Shown piece by piece: positions 17,301-21,859 of a stretch of DNA of 21,859 bases. Where the stretch lies: positions 1-21,859 of IMG/VR virus record IMGVR_UViG_3300009508_000074; one strand, given 5' to 3'. A program made the translations under genes and the position numbers. The DNA comes from a virus. Under the pieces are notes generated by a model that saw only the letters and a program-made list of their open reading frames with translations, ran no database searches and was not told the DNA's origin. Numbering within the stretch: position 1 is the stretch's first letter; each line of letters opens with the position of its first letter.

Positions 17301-17670
17301 TTGACCCAGCACTATTACGTGGTAGATTATTTGTTACTTCAAAACTGTTTTCATTTTTTTGAGTTGTTGTACGTACTTCGCCTAGTTCGCTTGAAAGAAC
17401 ATTTGTTTCTACAATGTTCTGTGTAATTTTTGATTTGGTAGTTACGTATCCAGGTTGGTTTTTTAGCCCTTCATTTTGCCCATTGAGATTTTGTAACGTT
17501 TTTCTTGTTAGTTTTACACTTTCGTCACTTTTGTTCCATTCATCAGTAATGTTGCTCCATCTCGCACCAGTACGTGCTTGTTGTTGCAAACTTTTTACTG
17601 CAAGTTTTTGGCGATTTATTTCAAGTTGTTGGGTGAGCCTGGCTGCATTTAATTCTGCCGGAGTTGTCAT
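14392..17670 (-). CDS. Large baseplate hub-type structural protein (possible gp27 counterpart)
   Basis: This 1092-residue protein lies between gp53 and gp5. Residues 1-70 are charged and helical (ELNAARLTQQLEINRQKLAV), suggesting a coiled coil. A Gly/Ser linker (GGAGGAGGGS) falls near residue 230. The central part, about 280-480, contains TYSISIYIMNMDEYKQLL, FYVEDLEIRCAIG, MKFNILEPQGITFLSRLSQA and FLMVIRFYGYDDQGN. The NILEPQG...FL..L segment resembles the tube-fold domains of hub proteins. gp5 needs a gp27-type partner, none is seen elsewhere in this window, and position fits, so I infer a gp27-like role; no sequence match to gp27 is claimed. From about 910 the chain is low-complexity (Thr/Pro/Gly/Asn) with a basic end (LLKKKTQRSLERSNRRVKAG). 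The ATG follows the gp53 stop by one base, with AGGAAT at 17676-17681 upstream. Confidence 0.7.
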   Translation of the reverse strand: MTTPAELNAARLTQQLEINRQKLAVKSLQQQARTGARWSNITDEWNKSDESVKLTRKTLQNLNGQNEGLKNQPGYVTTKSKITQNIVETNVLSSELGEVRTTTQKNENSFEVTNNLPRNSAGSIVKNASIASVEDGRFTTPIAGNNFFFDDVEQEVKPVIDSLNKPSNATQSNLRVFEDQQLGDNKGSGSTSTVGGATPVVKLSQTQNRGVIGPNGGPTIVQSGGAGGAGGGSLARATDDDATTVTSNSVGTASQVVEGRVAVAAEFMKPIVAKPNKLAALASQTYSISIYIMNMDEYKQLLATDKKTLPTDQLIIQSGGAPVGQRNEFFDLDFYVEDLEIRCAIGTQETQSPHNVQTMKFNILEPQGITFLSRLSQACAAHENIENVNVNSQTFLMVIRFYGYDDQGNLISSDPASGDEQTSDPNALVEKFVPFQFSNITYQIKTEAVVYSVEATVPQTTVGYSTARGTIPFNFQLSAADVQTLFNGNTQLVDIQRQQVDTDDDEALEVAERTPPAKKVGLTDRTVTQGLATALNQHQRDIVEKKGYLIADEYVIELEDVAGLKDAKMKKQGTVDKKRTAFEKSSDPNQKLNQNKQALDVNSREYSITAGTQITQLIDQVMKNSTYITAQQTVAFDEVTGKRIENPPVKTVQWYKITQTATPIGYDRKRNDFAYRIKYFISRYQINTPRSPYFPPAMYRGAHKIFNYWFTGQNTEVIDFQIDVNSNYLQSIGKDGLNDESTTVVGDARFAEKKFFETAPNSSMQGGEGESTRPAAELASRLYDPADVAKSEITIVGDPDFITQSEIFYNNVTLGSFEADGSVNSNASEVLYEIRFNRVVDYDYATGLTPVFKENLSKSGITGETNIAQESIVFTGVEIFNYFKNGQFTQRLHGAIRTFDTAVDSPEQKKAQSNVVEEQPGLDAFGGAGETVRPTKKPAAPVGSRGSGEFLDPRGRKQAAPTGVNQVPDYISGSTRSSGPTPVNNTASKTVPYTSATVNNATTRRIAESGINGDVDYTGSTIDTDTDNWQPPVQPKPGSNTISDDAGTNSGFRGSLLKKKTQRSLERSNRRVKAGAKVVGGGGAGTNSSAFR

Positions 17671-17671
17671 A

Positions 17672-17977
17672 TTAGATTCCTAATACTGATTTTAGTGTAG
17701 CTTCTTGAGGCAGATAAATTGTTGTGCCAATTGTAAAATCAAACAAAGGATCTTGCAATTGATTTGGATTACGTTGTGCAAATACCCACCAAAGATTTGA
17801 ATCACCGTATAAGTCAAATGCCAAAAGATCAGGACGCAGGTTATAAGTTTCGTTAATGGTAAAACTTAAATCATCAATGAGTTTTGGTATTGGTCTATCA
17901 ACCATAACGCCAAGATATTGATTTTGAACTATTGGAGTATCGAAATATGGACTTGTACTTGCATAGGAATTGGCCAT
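17672..17977 (-). CDS. gp53: Baseplate wedge protein gp53
   Basis: This 101-residue protein is gp53, the wedge subunit that packs against gp6 and gp25. The sequence shows SPYFDTPIVQNQYLGVMVD, a linker, and then a LysM-like fold: YNLRPDLLAFDLYGDSNLWW, VFAQRNPNQL and a final GTTIYLP. YGD-(x)3-WW-(x)4-RN-(x)n-G-(x)3-YLP is the family signature. T4 gp53 is 196 residues, so this is a short form like those of marine T4-like phages. Its ATG overlaps the gp48 stop (TAATG), implying translational coupling. AAAGGA at 17986-17991 is eight bases upstream, inside gp48. Confidence 0.92.
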   Translation of the reverse strand: MANSYASTSPYFDTPIVQNQYLGVMVDRPIPKLIDDLSFTINETYNLRPDLLAFDLYGDSNLWWVFAQRNPNQLQDPLFDFTIGTTIYLPQEATLKSVLGI

Positions 17978-20418
17978 TACCAGAATCCTTTCTTGATTAG
18001 GTTACCATTTGCGTATTCTTGAAGGCTAAACACTTGACTGACTGCTTGTCTACTTACGATTGGTAAGAGGTTAATAGTCATTGACATCTTGGTTGGTACA
18101 TAGGTAGCACCTTTTGATCCTAAGTTTCCTGGCGATGGCTTAAAAGGTTGAGCACCTGCCTGCAATGGTTCACTGCCCCCGTTAAGTGCGTTTGTTACTG
18201 CGGTCTTAAGCCTGTTTAATGCACTAAAATTGCCATTTGAAGTTGCAGTTGCTAGAGGTTTTTGAAACTGCAACTGATCATCCCTGTTTATATGTCTACT
18301 TCTTGCACGTATATAGTTAACATCACTAGGTAGGTTGTAGTTAAATTCAGTAATTGCACAAGGGGACTCGTTGAACTGATATTCTCCTAACCCTGTGAGA
18401 TATAACAAAGGCGGAGGCGAACCTCGTTGTGCATCTTGTCCGTAGAACATTTTACTTGCACTTTTTAGAAAATGTATACATGCTAAAAGATATTCTGCTT
18501 CAACAGTATCCTGTGCAGTAAATTCTGCTTGAAGTTGTACAGTTTGTACACTTGAATTTTTGTAAAAATAATGTTGATAGTTACTGTGTGTTGGCGAATA
18601 CGCATTGTACTCTGCTCTGTACTGTACGTCTATAGTGGGTGTATATGGAAAAATAATTCCATCAGTAATAGCTAATGGTGCAAGTATGCCCGGATCAGGT
18701 GCTTTGTACAGATAGGTTGCTTGCGGAGCTAGACGGAGCTTAACACGCCAATCGCCATCTGCGTTTTTTACACCAGATGCTTCTCGCATTTCATTAACAG
18801 TTTGTTGTTGTCTAGCTTTTTCTTTCAGTGCTTGTGCATCAAGTGCGGCCTGTTCTGGTCCATCGAGACCTGCCGTAGCATCACCAGGTGCAACTGTTTC
18901 ATCATCTATTTCACCAACTGGGTCGTCACCTACAAGACTTTCACCATCATTGTCAACACGATCTTCAGGTGCTAATATTGGATTTCCAAACTCATCAAAT
19001 TGTGCAACTTCACCGTCACCAAAGTCGTCTACTCCAAAAGGATTGACTTCGGCAGGACTACGTCTTGGATCACCAAAGTCATCAACTTGCCCCAATGGGT
19101 TGTTATCACCAAAGTCGTCTACGCCAAATTGGTTTACTTGATTTGGAGATGCAAAGTCACTAAAGTCTTCTTCATCTGCTATACCAAAGTCATTGTTACT
19201 GTATTCATCAAAGTCGTCTACTTGAGCAGGTGTGTTTATCTCACCAAAGTCATCTACTTGTGCACCAAAGTCGTTGTTGCTATAATCAGCAAAGTCGTCT
19301 ACTTGTGCTGGTTCTGGTCCAGGTCCAAATGCATCTAAACCTGGGTCCTCTGCACCAAAGTCGTTGTTTGAATATCCAGCAAAATCGTCAACTTGAGCTG
19401 GTGTGTTAATTTCAGCAAAGTCGTCTACTTGTGCTGGTGCTTGATACTCAGCAAAGTCGTCTACTTGTGCTGGTGCTTGAAATTCTGCAAAATCATCAAC
19501 TTGTGGTGGAACTGCAGATCCAGAGAAATCATCAACCTGTGTTATATTACGACTAGGCCCGCCAAAGTCATCAACTTGTGTAATACCAGTACCACCAAAG
19601 TCGTCAACTTGGGATATTTCTTGTGCTGGTCTGGATGGAGGTGGTGCAGGAGCATTTATATCCGGTCTAGGAGTAGGTTGTTCAACATTTACATTATCAT
19701 CTGGAAAATCGTCAAGATACGGACTAGGCGGTGTACCAGGACGTCTAGTATCTACTGGTATTGGCTGAGGATTTCTAAAATTCTCGCTATAAGGATCTGC
19801 AAAATCAACTTCTGTATTATTTGACTCTACTACTGGTGCAGGTATAGGTGTTGCTTGCCTATAATTTTCTCCATATGCATCAGTAAAATCTACATCTGAA
19901 TCTTGAGGTTGTACTGGCCTAGGTGGCGGTGGTGCTGGAAATGGGTCAGGAGCTGGTGTTCTATCGCTAAATGCTTGACTTGCAATAGTACCACCGCCTT
20001 GAAATGCAGTGCCCGAGCCTGTGGTATTTGTTACAGTTTCTGATGAGGCTGGTGATGTTACTGTTGGAGTTGTAGGTGTTGTAAACGGCCTACCTGTAAC
20101 TGGATTTATTCTTGTATTTGATGTTGAACTTGATGGCGATGTTACAGTTGGTGTTGGTGTAGTTGTACCAGTAAATGCAGATCCTGATCCAGGAGTCGTC
20201 CTTGGAGTATCAGTTGATTGAACATTCTGCGAGCGTTCACTGGTTACACGACCAAAGTTAGCATTAGCCGCACGTGTACCCACGCTATCAGTTGTGTAGT
20301 TGCCATATTCACTTGAAGGAATATTAGCCAAATCAAACAAAGTACCAAGAGGTGCCTTTGGATACTGTTGTGCTAGTGCGTTCATTCTAGCGGCTTTTTT
20401 TGGATCGTAACCAGCCAT
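17977..20418 (-). CDS. gp48: Tail tube cap protein gp48 with large repetitive N-terminal extension
   Basis: I place the start at the ATG at 20416-20418 (813 residues). AGGAG lies five bases before it, while the longer frame needs a TTG at 20451 that is upstream of the late promoter element. Residues about 545-813 are the gp48 core, with GDWRVKLRLAPQATYLYKAP, ILAPLAITDGIIFPYTP, YSPTHSNYQHYFYKNSSVQ, FTAQDTVEAEYLLACIHFLK and the end TINLLPIVSRQAVSQVFSLQ. gp48 caps the baseplate hub and, with gp54, starts tail tube growth. T4 gp48 is 364 residues. The first 545 residues are an extension: a short helical N-terminus (YDPKKAARMNALAQQYP), a Ser/Thr/Pro-rich part, a Pro-rich part with paired DVDF/EVDF units, an acidic QVDDF array at about 268-490, and a Glu/Asp-rich linker. 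The extension looks disordered and its role is unknown. It is first in the late block, and gp53 overlaps its end. Confidence 0.85.
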   Translation of the reverse strand: MAGYDPKKAARMNALAQQYPKAPLGTLFDLANIPSSEYGNYTTDSVGTRAANANFGRVTSERSQNVQSTDTPRTTPGSGSAFTGTTTPTPTVTSPSSSTSNTRINPVTGRPFTTPTTPTVTSPASSETVTNTTGSGTAFQGGGTIASQAFSDRTPAPDPFPAPPPPRPVQPQDSDVDFTDAYGENYRQATPIPAPVVESNNTEVDFADPYSENFRNPQPIPVDTRRPGTPPSPYLDDFPDDNVNVEQPTPRPDINAPAPPPSRPAQEISQVDDFGGTGITQVDDFGGPSRNITQVDDFSGSAVPPQVDDFAEFQAPAQVDDFAEYQAPAQVDDFAEINTPAQVDDFAGYSNNDFGAEDPGLDAFGPGPEPAQVDDFADYSNNDFGAQVDDFGEINTPAQVDDFDEYSNNDFGIADEEDFSDFASPNQVNQFGVDDFGDNNPLGQVDDFGDPRRSPAEVNPFGVDDFGDGEVAQFDEFGNPILAPEDRVDNDGESLVGDDPVGEIDDETVAPGDATAGLDGPEQAALDAQALKEKARQQQTVNEMREASGVKNADGDWRVKLRLAPQATYLYKAPDPGILAPLAITDGIIFPYTPTIDVQYRAEYNAYSPTHSNYQHYFYKNSSVQTVQLQAEFTAQDTVEAEYLLACIHFLKSASKMFYGQDAQRGSPPPLLYLTGLGEYQFNESPCAITEFNYNLPSDVNYIRARSRHINRDDQLQFQKPLATATSNGNFSALNRLKTAVTNALNGGSEPLQAGAQPFKPSPGNLGSKGATYVPTKMSMTINLLPIVSRQAVSQVFSLQEYANGNLIKKGFW
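18955..19615 (-). repeat. QVDDF tandem repeat array inside gp48
   Basis: The translated region contains QVDDF eleven times, plus two GVDDFGD units and one QFDEFG. Typical units are PAQVDDFAEYQA and PAQVDDFAEINT, with a 12-residue (36-base) period in the most regular part. Longer units add NNDFGA or NNDFGI. Synonymous codons differ between copies (GAC GAC and GAT GAT, GTA and GTT), so the protein motif has been conserved while the DNA diverged. This indicates an old expansion under selection rather than a recent slippage event. The array is strongly acidic with one regularly placed Phe per unit. Confidence 0.92.
19755..19905 (-). repeat. Two-copy DVDF/EVDF unit in gp48 extension
   Basis: Two adjacent units of about 30 residues read DVDFTDAYGENYRQATPIP and EVDFADPYSENFRNPQPIP. 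They share VDF-x-D-x-Y-x-EN-Y/F-R and a PIP end, and precede the QVDDF array. They look like a related, more diverged acidic-aromatic repeat. Confidence 0.75.
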
Positions 20419-20423
20419 GTTAT

Positions 20424-20428
20424 CTCCT
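20424..20428 (-). promoter_or_regulatory. Ribosome binding site that sets the gp48 start
   Basis: AGGAG on the minus strand lies five bases upstream of the ATG at 20416-20418. It selects this start over the in-frame TTG at 20451, which has no comparable site and lies upstream of the late promoter element. Confidence 0.85.
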
Positions 20429-20435
20429 ATAGTCT

Positions 20436-20443
20436 TATTTATG
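20436..20443 (-). promoter_or_regulatory. T4-type late promoter element for the tail block (gp48 onward)
   Basis: CATAAATA on the minus strand matches the T4 late consensus TATAAATA at seven of eight bases. Transcription should begin near 20430, giving a leader of about a dozen bases that just includes the AGGAG site. The element is preceded at six bases by the AACTACGCAGTT box (20450-20467). It faces away from the gp55 promoter. Confidence 0.78.
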
Positions 20444-20449
20444 CTCACC

Positions 20450-20467
20450 AAAAACTGCGTAGTTAAT
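20450..20467. promoter_or_regulatory. Imperfect palindrome between the divergent promoters
   Basis: On the minus strand this reads ATTAACTACGCAGTTTTT; its core AACT-ACGC-AGTT is a near-palindrome. It matches the perfect palindrome at 11737-11754 at 15 of 18 positions and holds the same six-base distance to a late element. Its other end is two bases from the -35 box of the plus-strand promoter, so a protein bound here could affect both directions. Confidence 0.7.
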
Positions 20468-20469
20468 GA

Positions 20470-20498
20470 TTGACTTCTGATAAGTAATGTTGTATAAT
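20470..20498 (+). promoter_or_regulatory. Sigma-70-type promoter for gp55-gp47
   Basis: TTGACT at 20470-20475 and TATAAT at 20493-20498 are separated by exactly 17 bases, five of six and six of six matches to the host sigma-70 consensus. The start would be near 20505, leaving a leader of about 23 bases. It reads into gp55 and implies expression by unmodified host polymerase, early in infection. Confidence 0.9.
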
Positions 20499-20515
20499 GT
20501 TACAGTTATTAGGCT

Positions 20516-20521
20516 AAGGAG
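20516..20521 (+). promoter_or_regulatory. Ribosome binding site for gp55
   Basis: AAGGAG lies six bases upstream of the ATG at 20528 and is a strong Shine-Dalgarno match. Confidence 0.88.
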
Positions 20522-20527
20522 AATCGT

Positions 20528-21418
20528 ATGCCACAGGTGAGAACACCTAGAAAAGTAAACTATCTAAACAACAGAGACATACTGAAAGAAGTTTGGAAAA
20601 GCAAAAACACTTTCTGTTCATATTTAGAACGTGAATATGCACAGTATGATATAATTTTACCAAGTGTTGACAAAATTAATCAACGTACTGTTGCAGAAGC
20701 AAGACGCAATAAAGCAGATCGTATCAAAAGAGAAACTGGCGAGATTGTTGATCCTGTTAAACTTAACAATCAAGAATTGGTATTCAGAGTAATTTGCTGG
20801 GATCATATCCCAATGGTGCCAAAGAAACTCACCAAAGCACAGCAAAAGAAAAAATCCAAACTTGAAGAACTTCTAGAAATGGACGATGTGGACATCGAAG
20901 ATGATGGATTACAAGAACTTATGAGCGACGTTGAACAAGATCTCAACTATGTTAAATTAAACTTTCCTCCTTTTTGGCACTACATGATTGATGAAAATCG
21001 TGTGCCATATGTTGTTGGCAAATCACATTGGATTGGTGGTATGGAAAACGGATATTTTTCAAAAGATCATGGCAAAATGACAGACAAACTAGCACACATG
21101 TTTATAAAACTGTGTGAACGTTATGCAACAAGGTCAAACTGGCGTGGTTATACATATAACGAAGAAATGCGTGGACAAGCACTGTTGCAACTTAGTCAAA
21201 TTGGGCTACAATTTGATGAGAGCAAGTCGCAAAATCCATTTGCATACTATACCGCAACCATCACAAATAGTTTTACCAGAGTGTTGAACATAGAAAAGAA
21301 AAACCAAAACATAAGAGATGATATACTTGAACAAAATGGGTTGAATCCAAGTTGGACAAGACAGTTTAACAACTCACCAGATGCAAAAAAACTACAACCA
21401 GAAGCGACTAAAAAATAG
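20528..21418 (+). CDS. gp55: Late-transcription sigma factor gp55, enlarged by an internal insertion
   Basis: This 296-residue protein is gp55, the sigma-like subunit that directs host RNA polymerase to phage late promoters. The C-terminal part from about residue 183 is diagnostic: DKLAHMFIKLCERYATRSNW, RGYTYNEEMRGQALLQL, FDESKSQNPFAYYTATITNS and FTRVLNIEKKNQNIRDDILE. These correspond to the sigma region-2-like core of T4 gp55 (GYT, FDETK-x-KNPHAY). The N-terminus (NYLNNRDILKEVW) matches the T4 start NYVNNKELLQAI. T4 gp55 is 185 residues. The excess is an insertion of roughly 130 residues between these parts, containing ELVFRVICWDHIP, a Lys-rich helix (KKLTKAQQKKKSKLEELLEM), an acidic stretch and FPPFWHYMIDENRVPYVVGK. 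It has its own sigma-70-type promoter and strong ribosome site. gp47 follows after eight bases. Confidence 0.9.
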   Translation: MPQVRTPRKVNYLNNRDILKEVWKSKNTFCSYLEREYAQYDIILPSVDKINQRTVAEARRNKADRIKRETGEIVDPVKLNNQELVFRVICWDHIPMVPKKLTKAQQKKKSKLEELLEMDDVDIEDDGLQELMSDVEQDLNYVKLNFPPFWHYMIDENRVPYVVGKSHWIGGMENGYFSKDHGKMTDKLAHMFIKLCERYATRSNWRGYTYNEEMRGQALLQLSQIGLQFDESKSQNPFAYYTATITNSFTRVLNIEKKNQNIRDDILEQNGLNPSWTRQFNNSPDAKKLQPEATKK

Positions 21419-21426
21419 GAATACAC

Positions 21427-21859
21427 ATGGGTTTGTTTAAAAAAGCTCTCGTGTTTACAGATATTCACTTTGGCATGAAAAGCAATAGCATCATGCACAA
21501 TCAAGACTGTGAACAATTTGTTGAATGGGCAGTACAACAAGGAAAGTTACACAACTGCGAGACTGCAATATTCATGGGCGACTGGCATCATCACAGAGCC
21601 AGTCTAAGTTTGCAAACCATGCACCACAGTTTACGTGCATTAGAAAACCTTTCTCGTAGTTTTGATATAACATATTTCATAACTGGCAATCATGACTTGT
21701 ACTATCGTGACAAACGTGACATCTACAGTTTTGAATGGGCAAAGCATATTCCAAATCTAAAAATATGTAACGATTGGTTTGAACAAGATGATGTGATACT
21801 ATGTCCTTGGCTGGTTGGTGACGATCACAAGCAGATAAAAACTGCAAGTGCTCGGTATA
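21427..21859 (+). CDS. gp47: Recombination endonuclease subunit gp47 (Mre11-like), 3' end missing
   Basis: The first 144 residues are present. They show the calcineurin-like metallophosphoesterase motifs in order: DIHFG (residues 11-15), GDWHHHR (about 50-56) and GNHDLYY (about 85-91), followed by CPWL. These are the metal ligands of Mre11/SbcD nucleases. T4 gp47 has the matching DWHLG, GDIFDVR and GNHDLHY blocks. gp47 pairs with gp46 (Rad50-like) to process DNA ends in recombination-dependent replication. The ATG lies eight bases after the gp55 stop, with GGA at that stop as a modest ribosome site, so it is probably co-transcribed with gp55. gp46 would be expected further right but lies outside the window. 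Confidence 0.9.
   Translation, partial: MGLFKKALVFTDIHFGMKSNSIMHNQDCEQFVEWAVQQGKLHNCETAIFMGDWHHHRASLSLQTMHHSLRALENLSRSFDITYFITGNHDLYYRDKRDIYSFEWAKHIPNLKICNDWFEQDDVILCPWLVGDDHKQIKTASARY

Noticed and set aside
18955-19615. CRISPR-like array because of regular 36-base spacing
   Set aside because: The repeats are in frame inside gp48, vary in codons and in unit length, and there are no unique spacers between identical repeats.
18955-19615. QVDDF as repeated sliding-clamp binding motifs (QLxLF type)
   Set aside because: Gln and Phe fit, but the hydrophobic residue normally before Phe is Asp in every copy, and the protein is a tail component.
17977-20451. Longer gp48 starting at 20451
   Set aside because: The start would be TTG, lies upstream of the late promoter element and has no ribosome site. 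The ATG at 20418 has AGGAG five bases before it.
20419-20527. Small RNA or tRNA gene in the divergent spacer
   Set aside because: The 109 bases are fully used by two promoters, the palindrome-like box and two ribosome sites; no cloverleaf or stable stem-loop is visible.

Overview
The window is part of the genome of a T4-like (myovirus-type) bacteriophage. The DNA is AT-rich and almost fully coding. The order of baseplate genes matches the T4 superfamily, and the protein sequences look like the marine branch (cyanophage and SAR11-phage T4-like viruses): a long gp6, a gp5 with no lysozyme domain, a gp48 whose core carries the THSNY and FTAQD signatures, and a giant structural gene after gp6. 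The host cannot be named from this sequence alone. I saw no tRNA gene, insertion sequence, integrase or CRISPR array.

Layout. From 20418 down to 1, every gene is on the minus strand and forms a tail/baseplate (late) block. Its order is gp48 (tail tube cap, with a large repetitive N-terminal extension), gp53 (wedge), a 1092-residue hub-type protein, gp5 (hub needle), gp25 (wedge), gp6 (wedge) and a giant structural protein. The giant gene is still open at the window edge after 2765 codons. Junctions are tight: a TAATG overlap, two TAATATG junctions, and gaps of 7 to 51 bases. From 20528 rightwards the plus strand carries gp55 (late sigma factor) and the start of gp47 (recombination nuclease subunit). 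No stretch over 300 bases lacks a gene; the only real spacers are 11705-11755 and 20419-20527.

Regulation. The divergent spacer at 20419-20527 holds a near-consensus host sigma-70 promoter (TTGACT, 17 bases, TATAAT) driving gp55 and gp47. Facing the other way is a T4-type late element (CATAAATA) driving the tail block. A second late element (GATAAATA) precedes gp6. Both late elements have the same palindrome-like box, AACTACGYAGTT, at the same spacing upstream. T4 late promoters are not known to need a second box, and the gp55 here has a large insertion relative to T4 gp55. The shared box and the enlarged sigma factor may be connected.

How the genes work together. gp55 is made early from the host-type promoter and should then direct RNA polymerase to the late elements, including the one just behind its own gene, to express the baseplate genes. 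gp53, gp25 and gp6 build the wedges. gp5 and the 1092-residue protein build the central hub and needle, and gp48 starts the tail tube. The giant protein sits where T4 has gp7 and probably decorates or completes the wedge or its fibres. The most unusual contents are the acidic QVDDF repeat array inside gp48, a beta-propeller-like (FG-GAP) region in the giant protein, the bipartite late promoter and the expanded gp55.
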